A stretch of DNA of 64,000 nucleotides from Carallia brachiata (taxonomy: Eukaryota; Streptophyta; Magnoliopsida; Malpighiales; Rhizophoraceae): contig JADCRB010000018.1 of NCBI GenBank assembly GCA_021464245.1, forward strand, positions 1,054,001 to 1,118,000, given 5' to 3'. Positions 1-12,619 of this stretch are shown one piece after another; position 1 is the first letter of the stretch; the number at the start of each line of letters is the position of its first letter. A program made the translations under genes and the position numbers. The notes beneath the pieces were generated by a model that made no database searches, was not told where the DNA came from, and worked only from the letters and a program-made list of their open reading frames with translations.

Positions 1-3000
1 ATTGGATTTTAGGAGAAAATTGCACTAAATCTGATCCTTGCCAGGCAAGGCCAGAAATAGAATGATCTTGTTGAAACATCCTTTCAATATTTTCATATGG
101 AAAATCATCCTATATGTACTTGAAATTAGTGTCGAGAAAAAAGAGGGGGCCGTTTCTTGTCTATGCTTCATTAGGGCATCAGCCAGGTTCTCGCCATGGG
201 TTATCAGCTGATTCATTCATATGGCCATACTAGAAAGACCATAGAATCACAAAATCTGTTTGCAGAATTCCGAAATGCAATTTTCCAGCATTTTGAAATC
301 AGCTTTATCGGCGCTGCACCGTCATTCAATCCAGCATGATACCAAATTGGCCGTGTAAGAATCTGGACATAAGTATGAAGCTCCCACCTAAAATCTACAG
401 TGAAGAAATAGCTGGTGGGACTTTTATGGACCTTAGAGGGTTAGACTTAGGAGACCAACATGAATATAGCATAAAATACCTGATCACACATTGGTATATT
501 TTTAATAGATTGAACTTAGCAAATATGCCATAGAACTCACTTGGCAGTCACCGGCACCCACACGAGCAAATATGCAATCTCGAACAGAAATGCTAGCTTT
601 GTCGCAAGGAACAAAACAGCCTATTTGTGCCATGAGAATATTCACACCAACCTGCAGGTGAACAAAATAGAAACAGATAACAGCTGGCAGAATCCTACAG
701 GAATTGTACAAGAAGCAGCTGAAACAGGCGTTGTCATTTCCCATTTAGTCGAGGTAATAAGTTGACACCATGCAATATAAACTACAAGTAACTCAAATAC
801 TTCATTTCTCATGTACAATGCATGAACAAAGTAAATTGCCAATATGATCTCAAACTTTTAGGGATGAGAGACAAATCATGGAAAACTGGAAAATCTTACC
901 TGCCGAATAAATGTGGATTTTCCACCCATATTAGGCCCTGTGATTATTTGGAACCAGCTCTGTCCTCTAACCTGATTTACACATTAAAAATTGAGTGAGG
1001 CAACAGCAACATTTGAAGGCCAGAAGAAGAACCTCAATGGAATGAATACTCACAAGTTTGCAATCATTTGGTATAAAATTCACCCAGTCCTGAGCTTCAA
1101 CACATGGATGTCTACAGCCTTCTAATATAATATCTCCATCATCCTATCATAGCAATTGCATAAACAAACTCACTGAGAAAAATGTTCATTTTCCAAAACA
1201 TGAAAAGATTCAGGTAAATAACTATCTATTAATTACTGAAGAAGTGATCTCTGGTCTTGTGTACGGAGTAGGACAACTGGAAGCCAAATCAGCAAAACTG
1301 AGCAAGACATCCAATTCAGAAAGTTTGCCAGCTATGGAATTGAACACCTACAGCATCAAAGTTCCATCAACCTCAAGCACATGTAAGACTGAGACAACAA
1401 GATGTAACAAGTGTACCTCTGAGAAAGTTGCGGTAGTTAGAACAACTCGATTGACCAGCTCCTTTTGACAATTTTTGTAGTCCTCAACAATTTTTTGATG
1501 CTGGTCTGCCAATTTTTTAAGTTTTGTATTTGTGAATTTCACACCATCTTTTCTCTGGTTTCAAGGACAGTAAATTGAGTGGTCAGCTTTTTCCTTATTT
1601 TAGGCTCTTCTTTTTTTGTAATTCTGAAGACATGGCCAAATTGGGTTCCTTTATCTAGCTTTAAACCCTTATCCTGGGGGAGATCAAGATCATCAGCAGT
1701 TTGCTTATGCAAATTCTGTATTTGACGGTCCAGTGACTCCTGCTCATCTTTTAGTGCTGATAGTGCGGAATCATAACTAGAAGAAATCATGTACTCGCCA
1801 TTCTCAAGTTGATCAAGGTCAACAGAAGTTTCTACAAGGGCAATGAACTTATTCAAGTGATCATCATCAGTCAAAGGTTCCAGAGGATCCAGGTACCTTT
1901 CTTTGATCAATAATGAAAAGGTCCATTATACCGTTCAAGAGCACTTTTAATGTATGGAAGCCTTATGCTTGACTGCATTAAAAAAAAAATCATGAAGTTA
2001 ATGCTGGAAACACTTTTGGCTTAAAGGGAAAAGGCAATGATCTGGAGGTATTTCAAAAAAAAAAAAAAAGGCAGCAGGTTTTTGAGCTTGTAACATCACT
2101 AACTAGGGGCATTCTAACATGGACAACATTGTGTGCTGGTAACATAAGGTGAAGATCTAGACAAGAATGTGGAACTGAACCTGGTAAAGTTTAACAACGT
2201 GCTGCAAACCAGCCCTCCTCTTTTCAAGATTGTGCACTAGCCGTTCTATATCAGAAATCCTTTTAAGATGCTGCCTCAAATCTTGGCGAAGTGCAGTATC
2301 TTCTACAAATACTTGCACCAGATCTAGCCTGCAGTTGATTTCATCTACATCTAATAAAGGTTGCTTTAGCCACATATGAAGCAATCTCTTTCCCATCCCA
2401 GCAGTACATGTCCTATTCATGAGACCAAATAAACTAAAATTTTTGTTCGCATCAGTTTTGCTTTCAAGGACATTTAGTGCCTTCATTGCAGCAGAATCCA
2501 GTCTCATGTAGCTGTCGAGACTATACTTTCTGATGGCATAGTTTCCATAATTGCTCTCATCTGCAAGTAATTCCGCATAAGACAGCAACGCCCCTAAAGC
2601 ACCAGATGCCAATTCAAATCCCGAAACCAAATCTCGAACTGGTTCAATGGAACCTTTGACAAGCCTGCCAAGATCTTGAACCAAATCCCTCGTTCTGAAT
2701 TCATTTTTCTTTCTCTCAGTTAGCATCACTCCACATCTGGCAAGAGTATCATGCAAAGTTCTGCATTCACTAAATTTGCCACTGTCCATGGGCAAAAGGC
2801 ACTCCTTGCAGCTAAGAGCAACCAAAGCTGACTCCACATTTGTAAAGTGGCTATCATCAAGAAATTCAACCAATCCAAGAACTCGTTTTGTAAAATCAAC
2901 ATAACTTAACCCAACTGTGCACCCATTTTCACGGAAGTTTGGAAAAGTGCAACTACCACAGGGGACTCCTGCATCTCATTGTTTGCAAACAAAATATCTT

Positions 3001-4044
3001 CAAAACTGCCCAGATTTCCTGGAGTTCCACTTTTCACTAGTTTCCAATGTGATCCGCTACCCTCGTAGAGCTCAAGAGTATGGTCTGTTCTTTCCAAAAG
3101 AAGATCCCGGGCAATTGTTTCAAACATGTTCTTACTAATGCTCACACTGGAAAGAGCATGAGATCCACTGCCCAATTGCCGCAAGGCAGTAGTAGTACGG
3201 TAATAGGTCTTTGCAATAAAGGTTGCATTTTCGCCATGTGCTGTAAAATAATCCTGCATATTTGCAGCAGAGTATAAAGGGGGAAAGACTAATGAAGAGA
3301 AATACAGAGAAGAATGAAATGTATTAGGAAACCTCAAAAGAGACACGCGATAAAATTTCTAGTGAAGAATGATCACTGTATGCATGTCCATGTTTCTCAT
3401 CCCCCCTCCCCCCAAAAGAAGAAAACGGGACCTTTTAAACTTTAATAAGTTTCATTTAAAACAGAAGTATTTTCATAATCCAAGACAAACGTAAAAGGAA
3501 AAATACAATAATTAATGTTAGTTACGCTTACAAGCGGAACCAAATAAGCATCAAAATTTTACAGAGAAAGGCAGTTCAACTTCATAATAATCAAGGGCCA
3601 ATACAAAAAAGATTGATCTGATTGACAAAAAAATCAAAGCAAGAGAATAAGAAGCAACAATCATTCAAAAAGGAACTAACCCGCCTATCAAAGACCCGTA
3701 CAGCCCTAGGGTCCTGCAAAAGCAAAAAAGCCAAAACCAAAAAACACACAACATTATAACTTCAAAAAGCAAAAGGCATCATGAAAAAATAACACAAAAA
3801 TAATGATGCATTCCTACTCTATTTTCAGTTCAAACACATTTCTCCATGAGAATACCTTCCGCAAAAAGACATGGATAGAACAAAGAAAAAAACTAAAACT
3901 TTCAACTTTTTCATTGCTTTTCCATTCTAAAGGCAACAAAATAATCCTAATTCAGAAGCAATTCTAAATAAACAACCCCAATAAGGATCGTTTAAAATTA
4001 TTTGAACAATTTCGTGACAAAAAACAAAAAAAACACCCATTTCC

Positions 4045-4080
<36 letters not shown>

Positions 4081-4362
4081 CTTACATGGGGTAGGGTTTT
4101 GAAGAAAGAGAGAAACCCTTGAGCCTGCTTAGCATCTGCCCAATAACATTTCAGTCAGCAAAGACCAAATCATTCATTTATCACCCACCAAAGAACACAC
4201 ACAAATGAAGAACAAATTATAGAAATTTAAACTAATTAACGGGAAAAAATAAACCAAATTTAGGGTTTTTCAAGGTGAAAAAACCAAAAAAAAAAAAAAG
4301 AAAACACTACCTAGCTTGAGCTCAGGAAGTTTGTTTTCTTCAAAATGATCATCATTATCCAT
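1..4362 (-). CDS. MSH2: DNA mismatch repair protein MSH2, 5' part (3' end beyond left edge)
   Basis: MutS homologue 2, the shared subunit of the nuclear MutS-alpha/beta heterodimers that recognise mismatches and small loops. ATG at 4362-4360. Exons read right to left: 4362-4311, 4135-4086, 3713-3681, 3253-2181, 1972-1417, 1347-1237, 1143-1054, 971-900, 651-541, all with GT-AG borders. The start reads [18 protein letters not shown]. The lever/clamp region lies in the 1073-nt exon, and the Walker A motif GPNMGGKST is in the 971-900 exon at about residue 668-676. Walker B, the signature and the C-terminus (roughly the last 220 residues of a ~940-residue family) are not present, so the last intron exceeds 540 bp. 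The frame breaks three times, at A/T runs 2943-2946, 1916-1919 and 1549-1552. Each break is mended by one more base, and there are no other stops. It is therefore either a very young pseudogene or a sequence error. Identity is secure; integrity is not. Confidence 0.93.
4045..4080. repeat. (AG)n microsatellite in MSH2 intron 2
   Basis: A nearly pure AG run with one AA interruption, starting only a few bases inside intron 2 of MSH2, beside the donor at 4085. In the transcript it is a pyrimidine tract. Confidence 0.9.
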
Positions 4363-4382
4363 TTGATTGATCACAACCAACA

Positions 4383-4490
4383 GCAAATTAGGGTTTCCGG
4401 CGTGTAAGTACCGATTTAGTGTGCTTATGGCCGAACGAACTCACGCACGCACATCATATAATAATGCCTGATTGTGGCGGGAAAGGAATG
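4383..4490 (-). promoter_or_regulatory. MSH2 proximal promoter: E2F-type site and telo-box
   Basis: Read on the minus strand, TTTCCCGCC lies at 4484-4476, about 115 bp upstream of the MSH2 ATG. It fits the E2F consensus. AAACCCTAA, a plant telo-box, lies close to the ATG at about 4396-4388. Both elements are typical of plant genes expressed in S phase and in dividing cells, which suits a replication-coupled repair gene. Seen by eye; binding is inferred. Confidence 0.5.
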
Positions 4491-5034
4491 GGCAGTATGG
4501 CGGGCAGATTTTCGTGGGCGCGTGGCAGTTGCACGCGCTGAAAGTGCCTGTTCGTTTTCTTCAATCCCCATTTTGGGCATGCCGGGCAGATCTTATAAAA
4601 TGTTTATTTACTGTTGATAAATGTATTTTAAGCGGGTTAATTTCTTCCTTTAGATGAGTTCTTGTTGGGTTTTTTTTAATTAAAATATTTTTTTGGTATC
4701 ATGTTTTATTAGAGAATTTAAACATAAAAAAAAAAAACGAATTATACCAACTATAATCATAATTTTAACTAACGGCTCGTTATCGGTGCTAAGAAACCTC
4801 AATTCCTTTGACCCCATCCGTTAACTTATGCTTAACTTAGTAATTAATAGGATGTGTCTTAATATATAAAATAAAAATAATATGGCAAACATTTGGACAT
4901 AAATTTGTGGTAGAATTTGTTGTAACCAAATTCAGGATTCAGCACTTGGTTGCTTGATCTGTCATAGTGCCTCCAATGGTAGAATCTGATTAGGAATGTA
5001 AAACTTAAGGTTGATGGGAAAGGATAACCAATTT

Positions 5035-5318
5035 TTTAGGGTTAAATTTTATGATTTTTTTTATTTTAAGTTTAAATTTTTTATTTAAGATTAAATTTTT
5101 ATTTTTTTTCTATTCAAATTCTTTTGTATGATTTACCGTTAATTTTTTCGTTAGGTCTAATAGAAATAGGATTAAAATTAACTGAAAAGTTAACGGTTTC
5201 ATTGTAAAAGAACTTGAATAGAAAAAAAATAAAAGTTTAGTCTTTAAATAGAAAACTTAAAAAGTTTAGATTTCAAATAAAAAAAATCACAAAAATTTAG
5301 ATTTAAAAAATTAATTAT
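5035..5318. mobile_element. AT-rich foldback (MITE-like) element, copy 1
   Basis: The left arm (about 5035-5156) and right arm (about 5187-5318) are imperfect reverse complements over more than 100 bp. Shared landmarks are the core TTTCTATTCAA(A/G)TTCTTTT and the ATGATTTTTTTTATTT/GTGATTTTTTTTATTT ends. A related copy lies at 33131-33466. No coding capacity. Family and target-site duplication are not determined. Confidence 0.6.
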
Positions 5319-5687
5319 TCCTAATGAAAAAACATTATGTTGGGAATTTTTTTTAGAACTCCCAAAAATAAATTGATAATAAGCTCCACGACTTCCTAAA
5401 CTCCCATGAAAAACCCTTAGCTGAATTGTTTGCAACCGTACGAAACCCAAATTGTAATACATAGCTAAATTATTTTTTTAAGATGAGAAAATATGATAAT
5501 GTCTTACGTATTTAGAAAAAAAAAAAGCTCACACTGTACAATAAGTCGAAATTTTACAATTAAATAGTAAAAAAGTAAACTTTCTAATACCCTACAAGAA
5601 TCACCGACTCAAACAAAAAATTAAATTAATTCTTATCGCACTTATTAGACAATTTAGTAATTGAACTTTTATCATTTGGTGGACTCG

Positions 5688-5690
<3 letters not shown>

Positions 5691-5725
<35 letters not shown>
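5691..5725. repeat. (AT)n microsatellite running into (AC)n
   Basis: An alternating AT run of about 28 bp followed by a short CA run, in the MSH2 to TFIIE intergenic region. Possible slippage site. Confidence 0.9.
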
Positions 5726-7187
5726 TAAACTCATGATTTGTGTGTGTTATGTAGCACATCCCTCGTACATTTTTAATTTTTTGTCTTCTTGAGCTTAGAA
5801 AAGAAGATTGATGGAAGATAAAGAGATTAAAAAAAAACTCTTAAAATTCTATTTGCTTATTTATTTTACATTCCTAATTTCTCATAACTCATTTATGTAT
5901 ATAATAATTTATAATTTTTGTGTTTCACATGAAAAAATTTATGTGTTACATAATTTTTTAGAATTCTATTATTTGTTTGTTACATACTTCATAATTTTTT
6001 TTCAAACTCTTATATAAAATAATCGTAAAATTGAAAAAAAATGCATTTTTTTGCTACATTAGTTAAATTGATGATACGGTGCTAGATTATAAATAAATTG
6101 GTTTGAAAAAGATCACTAAACATGTGAAAATGAGTTTAAATCTTATTATCACAATCTCAAATACAAAAACAGAAAAAAGAAAAAAAAACAAAACAAAAAA
6201 TTTTAATTTTGACGAAGCGAATTAAGTACGCGATGAGAATTTGAATAAAATAGTACGTTGTATTGTTCCTCGTTTGGAGCCCTGAAATTCTTCCAACAAT
6301 TGATCAGCTCAGTTATGCATTTTCCTCTTGTTTAGTTTTTGAAAACCGACAAAGAAAGACGGGCACCGGCGAATTTGGTTCCTCTCCATGCCGACGGAGC
6401 GGCAGCTGTCCGCGTCTGGCTACAGTTCTGATTTTTTTCTGGGGTGCGTTTTAGTTGTCCGAGAGACGTACCGGAAAAATTATCTTAATAACGTAGTAAT
6501 TTTTAATAATAAAATATATATTTTAAGTAATAAAAAATTTAATTATAAAATTTATTGTTAAAAATATAAATTTTATTATTAAAAATTTAATATTTATTAT
6601 TTTCTATACATTATTATTCAGTAACTTTGTCTTTTTGTGAAGGGACCTTTATAAATTAGTCTGAATGTACGGTTAAACTGAACAATAAAATATAGAAAAA
6701 TAATTAAATTAATAAAATATAAAATAAAATAAAAATTTAAATTAAATAAATATTATTTAAAATTTAAAAATATATATTATACATAATAGTATGCACTATT
6801 TTTTTTTTCTTCTAAAAAAAATTATTTTATTAATAAGTAATATATTTCCGAAACTTTCTCCTTTTTTTTTTTTCAGTCTACGGACAAGTCAAGGGCGAGT
6901 CGGCGACTCGGGGAGAGAACCCCCGAAAATTTGTGTCACCGTGTGAGATGACGTGGAGGTCCAACTTACCTTTGACCGCCTCTTCATAATTTTCCAGATG
7001 GGAGGTGAAACCCGAACCTATTTTGCGTTCCTCTTCCGGAGCAAGGGACGGAAGGGAGTCCGCCGACCTAAACCGCCGCCCAAGCCTCCAAAACCCCGCT
7101 AGTCGGCCTCGTCGGAAATTGATGAGATTGGCAGAATCGATTTAAATTCTACTAGAACTCATCGGAGGCTTTTGAACGTGTACTAAA

Positions 7188-10100
7188 ATGAGTGTAGAGC
7201 CTTTTAATCGGTAAAATGATCTGGAGAAGAACTCTGTTTTTGAATCGTGATCGTAAATCTGAAGATTTCAATTCTTGACGTCATCAATAATCATACTTCG
7301 GCCTTTTTCTTTTTCTTTTTTTTCCTTCTGTGTTTTTTTTTAATTGATCAGGCTGGTGAAGCTTGCGGCAAGAGCCTTTTACGATGATATAACGATGAAA
7401 GGGGAAAATCAGCCCAAGACTGGGAGGAGTGACAACAGAGGAATTGCCGTTGTGGTGCTCGATGCTCTCACTAGGTTGGTTTCTGCACTCTTTTTTTTTT
7501 TTTTTTTTTGTGTTTTTGTTTTTTAAATTTGGATATGGCTGATTAATGAGGAATTTGGAATATTGCTTGAATGAATGATCAAACAATGGTGATTATTTCA
7601 TATATTTCTTGCCTGGACGATGAGACTAAAATATCTTGATTTTACTTTTTTTTTCCCCTTTGGCGTGTGATGCAACTTAGCTACTACTATTTAGCTATCT
7701 ATGTGGTTTAGGTTAGATATTTTGTGAGTTATGCCTCTTTGTGTTCTCGTAAAACTTCACTTTAGTTGGTATGAATGGGTTTGTAACCCTTGATTTCGTG
7801 TATCAGACGACAATGGGTTAGGGAAGAGGATTTGGCGAAGGATTTGAAGCTACATTTAAAGCAACTTCGCCGGACACTGAGATTCTTTGAGGAAGAAAAG
7901 TTAGTCGCAAGGGATCACAGGAAAGAGGTCTATTTTTTTTTTTTTTTTCCCCCCTCTTGTGAACTCATTTAGTTGCTTCCTGTCTCATATTTCTGGTTTG
8001 CCGTAATATGCTGTTGTTCTTGTTGGAACTCTTGAACAAAGATGCTCCAAGTCTGTAACAGAGAATATTTTCGAAGGATTATTTGTTGGAAAAGCTAATG
8101 ATCAGGGAATCTTGGTCCTTGCCTGATTTCCTCAGTCGGATTTGTACAACTTCTATATTTGGTTTTAAACTTGAGTTTTCGTTTTCTGGTGTGTTGAACG
8201 TTGAACCATGATGGGTTATAATAGACAATTGTTTACCTACCCAACCAACTGGCTCACTTTATCCCCTGTGCATGTGATGTGATCTAGTTACATATCCCAC
8301 AATTTTAGGTCTAGTTACGTACTATCAAATTGTGTTTCATTATCTCTAGTTGCGGTTATTTACTTATCAAGCATATTTTAAAGAAAAAAGTCTGTTGTTT
8401 TCTCATTTTCTAATGCTAATACTTTGAATCTGAACTGATGATGTTAACATCAGATGTTACGACTTGAGGTGAAAAGTTAAAGGAAAAAATGCCAGGCCTT
8501 TACATTAGGAGAGGCTTGCCTTTTTCTATCCACTAAAAAGTTTAATTGTACTTGAAAATTTTCAGATAGGTTGCCTATTATCGTTGCATTATATCCCAAT
8601 TTATGAACTCCAGTTAATGATTGTGGTTGATTAATCTTTAATACAGACAGCTAAAGGTGCAAAGATGTATAGTGCTGCAATAGCTGCCACTGCTGATGGT
8701 CAAAAGCTGGTAAAAGAGGGAGATGAGAAGGTTAAGCTGCACACTCATTCATACTGTTGCTTAGACTATGCGCAGGTTCTCTTTCTCTCTCCCCCCCCCC
8801 CCCCTTCGTACTCCTTTGTGTGTGCTCAAAAAACACTCTTAATTTTGATCTGCTTGTCAATGGCATCAAAGATTTTGTTGGATACCAAGCGGGATTTAGA
8901 GCTTGTCTAAATCAAAATTTGGATTCCAGATATATGATGTTGTTAGGTACAGATTGCACCGCATGAGGAAAAAGCTAAAGGATGAATTGGACAACAAAAA
9001 TACTGTCCAACAGTATGTATGCCCCAACTGTGAGAGAAGGTATTTATTGATATTTTTTTTCTTTGTTTTTGTTCTCTGTCTCCCCTTCTTTAAGTGAATG
9101 GTCCTGTTTCACTTCCTTTACATAGATGGTGAATTCTCATTCAGTGTAGTTGACCACATCATGATAACGTGTTACAGGTATAATGCTTTAGATGCACTGC
9201 GATTGTTATCCCTGGAGGATGAATACTTCCACTGTGAGAAATGCAATGGGGAACTTGTGGAAGAGAGTGATAAGCTAGCTGCTCAAGAAGGAGGAGATGG
9301 AGACGACAATGCAAGGAGGCGGCGGCGTGAAAAGTTAAAAGACATGCTTCAAAACATGGAGGTCTGTGTTTTGATATCACTATCATTTTTGTTTGGGATG
9401 ATTTTGTCCTTTCTCTTTTTAAGCACTAATTATTTATGAAGGCTTCTTTAAGCTGGTAAAAGTGGTGTACGATTGAAGATTTCTTATTAGATTGTCCAAG
9501 TTTGATTTTTTGCCTCCAATATACTCTAATATGATTGAGTTGTTTTTACTGGCTTCATGTTCCCTATCCTAGAAATCATAAATGACATAATGTGAATATA
9601 TGCATTGCAGTTTCTTGGTTTATCTTTACTATTCGCAAATATCTGTGTTAATGCCTCCAAGTTGCTGCAACAATGATTATATTTTGGCTTCTTTTGTTTG
9701 AGATGAGGGAATGATTTCTTTTTTCTCCATTGCTTCTCTCTCCCCCAAGGTCTAGCCCTTGAACCCTTGACCTATAGAGTATTGGTCTTAACCAAAACAA
9801 GGAGGCTACATGGAAGCCTGGTGAAGGAACACTTTCTAGTGGTAGATTTTTGGGACTGACGAGCTTTTAACCTCAATGTGTATAATTTAGACTAAAATTT
9901 GTTCCTTGTGCTTCTGGTACAGGAGGTCTCTTTTCTTCATTCTCTTGAGCTTAGAATTAGTATTTAGTGCTCGTTACTTTACAAGTTTTAAATGCTGTGG
10001 TTGCATCTTGATGTATTGTACTAACTCATCAGACAATACTATAAAATAAAGGAAAAGTGAATGGGGAAGGACTAATACATCACTCTTATCTAACCTTGCG

Positions 10101-12619
10101 AAAATGGATGTGATGACATCTTCATGTAGCGAGACATTAATACCTTCAATCATGTGGAATGCCTATTTGATCTTGGATGCACAAAAGTAATGAATTGAAT
10201 CTAGATGTCAAACTTCCTTCAACATGTGAACTCTTACTGTATTGTTTGTTTGTCAATGCGTTATGCCATATTTCATTCCTTTCTGAATGGACAAAATGAA
10301 ATGACTACAGGTACAACTTAAGCCATTAATGGAGCAACTTAACAGAGTGAAAGATTTACCTGTACCTGAATTTGGAAGTCTGCAAGCATGGGAAGCTCGA
10401 GCAAGTGCTGCTGGCCGTGCAGGAAATGGTGATTCCACTTCCATTGATCCCTCTAAATCTTTGCAGGGGCTGGGGTATGGCGGAACATCATTGCCATTTC
10501 TCGGAGAAACAAAGGTAATATGGTTTTTAACACTTTATATCTGCTACATACATCTTTTATGTTGAAAAGAAGGTTCGAAGCACTTTATACTTTTATTTTA
10601 AGTGCTTAACTTGGTTTTCCATTTATGTGCTTTAATATGTTTTAAGCATCTCTACATGCATCTCTAGGTTTGTACATGAGGTCTACTCATTAATATCTCC
10701 TGCATCTTTTGTATATTAATAAATTATAGATACTTAATGATGGGTAATCCCCTGTGATTGTATTAGTAGGAATTGAGTTCAACCATAGTGATGAACTCCT
10801 TTGGAGTAGTTGACTTCTAGCACATGATTTTTCAACAAAATTATGATTTTGCTGTTCGTATTTCTAAATTGAAAATAGCACTCTCCTCTCTCTCTCTCTC
10901 CCTCCCTCTCCTCTTTCGCCTCCCCCCTTCCCACCTACTCTATCTCTCTTAAATGTAAGCGGCGAATAGGTAGTGCTTTTAATACAAGACACTGAATCAA
11001 ATTTTGATATATTTAAGGTCCCATTTGCTGCCAATTGCCAATTACTGTGTTTGATTAAGGCTATTAGGGAGGCAATCTTACCATGTTGATTTAGACTGGC
11101 AAACAGCTCCATTTATGTTGACAATGCCCATGCTTTGTGCTATTATATTGAGGCTAACATCAATTCGCAACATTTGTTGATGTGGTCGATGCCTTCTCAG
11201 CCAAGGAAATATTTTAGCAAGTCATGGATAGCTTTCTGAACAGTGAGCTTATGACAATGTCTTGATTTATGGGCCAATTTCTGCTAAAGTAGTTAAATTC
11301 AGGTTTAGACACCAATGACTTGGCTTGCTTGACAAAACCTTCATAGCTTTTTATTTCCTGGTTTTTGTTCTTGAGATACTGAAGCAGAATGAACTCAAGC
11401 TTTGACATGCTGCAATGTCTTACTCCATTTGCACATGAGTTCAATAATTAAATGCATTAAAGCTTACTTATAGATTTTCACCTGCATTAGGGAGCCATAT
11501 ACACTGACGTTATGATTGCCATCTGAAACTCACTTTTTTCGTTCGGATTGTTACTTATGCCAAATGTAAAGTTTTCTCAAATGTGAGACCACTATTTTGA
11601 GATTATTTGCTCTTCAAAAATTTGTACTTTTCTTTTTATGGAAGTTCTAGGTAATGAAATATGCTTCCTTTTGTGGACTATTTGCCCATTGTTTAATTGA
11701 GCTATTATCTAGTAGCCCAATTATAATTCTCAACTCCATTATTGGTCTCTGAGTGTTGCAACAAAACATGGCCAAAATGCTATGAACCTTAACAATTTTT
11801 TCTGTTCTTTTATTCAAGTTCAGAAGTGGTCTCTCTGTTTATTATGATATACGATATGTTTTCTCAACTAAGATTTACAACTGATTCTGGCAGGTTGAGG
11901 TTGCCTTTTCCGGTGTTGAAGGCAAGGATGAGGATATAAAATCTGAAGCTTCTGGCACTGGTCAGAAAGTTTTACCGCCATGGATGATCAAGCAGGGAAT
12001 GAACCTTACAAAGGAACAACGTGGAGAGGTCAAGCATGAGTCTAAGATGGATGGCATTTCAACAGCTGTGGAATTCTCAGATGACAAAAAATCCATTAGT
12101 GTGGATGATGAAAAGAAGAATTTACAGGCCTGTACAATGAAATATATGAGTTTGTTTCTTTCTTTTTTCCTATATTAACTATTCTTCCCCTGATTCATGT
12201 TTTTACCTTGTTTTTGCATTCCAATTATACAACAGGATGAGTATGTTAAAGCTTATTATGCTGCCTTGCTTAAGAAACAACAAGAACTAGACGAAGCTAG
12301 TAGGAAACAAAAGGAGTTGTCACACACACCCATGTCCAATGGAATTTCTGAGTCATCTTCCAGTCGTCAAGTGGGCATCAAGTCCAAACGCGAAGAGGAT
12401 GATGACTTTGAATGGGAAGAGGCTCCGGTTGTAGGTAATGGGGTTAACTTGAAACCTCTCAACCCAAAAGTTTTCTTGATGTCAGTTGCTGCTTATTTAC
12501 TGCATGTTGCCTCCACTATTGCAGGGAGTACAAGTGAAAGTTACAAGGTTAGTGACTTGAATTTTGAAGCAGAAGCCTCAGGAGAGGACGATGATGGTAT
12601 AGACTGGGAAGAAGGTTGA
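7188..12619 (+). CDS. Transcription initiation factor IIE subunit alpha
   Basis: Large subunit of TFIIE, which recruits and regulates TFIIH at the RNA polymerase II pre-initiation complex in the nucleus. Ten exons: 7188-7210, 7352-7474, 7807-7927, 8647-8775, 8930-9039, 9178-9361, 10311-10514, 11894-12127, 12236-12434, 12525-12619. Together they total 1422 nt and encode an unbroken 473-residue protein. The N-terminal part is the TFE/IIE-alpha winged helix (RQWVREEDLAKDLKLHLKQL region). A C4 zinc finger follows, with CPNC at 163-166 and CEKC at 188-191. The middle is charged, and the C-terminus is acidic (DDDGIDWEEG), the end that contacts TFIIH in known family members. The ATG was chosen because MSVEPFNR joins the conserved second exon in frame. 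One intron (12128-12235) lacks a GT donor at the position that keeps the conserved frame. Otherwise the gene looks intact and functional. Confidence 0.93.
9735..9830 (-). mobile_element. tRNA-derived SINE relic in TFIIE alpha intron 6
   Basis: On the minus strand there is a pol III A-box-like TGGTTAAGACCAATACTC (9794-9777) and then a B-box-like GGTCAAGGGTTCAAG (9772-9758). This is the arrangement of plant tRNA-derived SINEs. Ends and target duplication are not resolved. Confidence 0.45.

Larger units (their letters stand above)
4500..7187. other. Intergenic, AT-rich, between the divergent MSH2 and TFIIE alpha genes
   Basis: No gene is supported. It holds a foldback element (about 5035-5318), an (AT)n run at 5691-5725, long A/T-rich low-complexity DNA at 6480-6860, and a GC-richer stretch at about 6880-7130 that is probably the promoter and 5' UTR of the TFIIE alpha gene. 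Confidence 0.6.
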
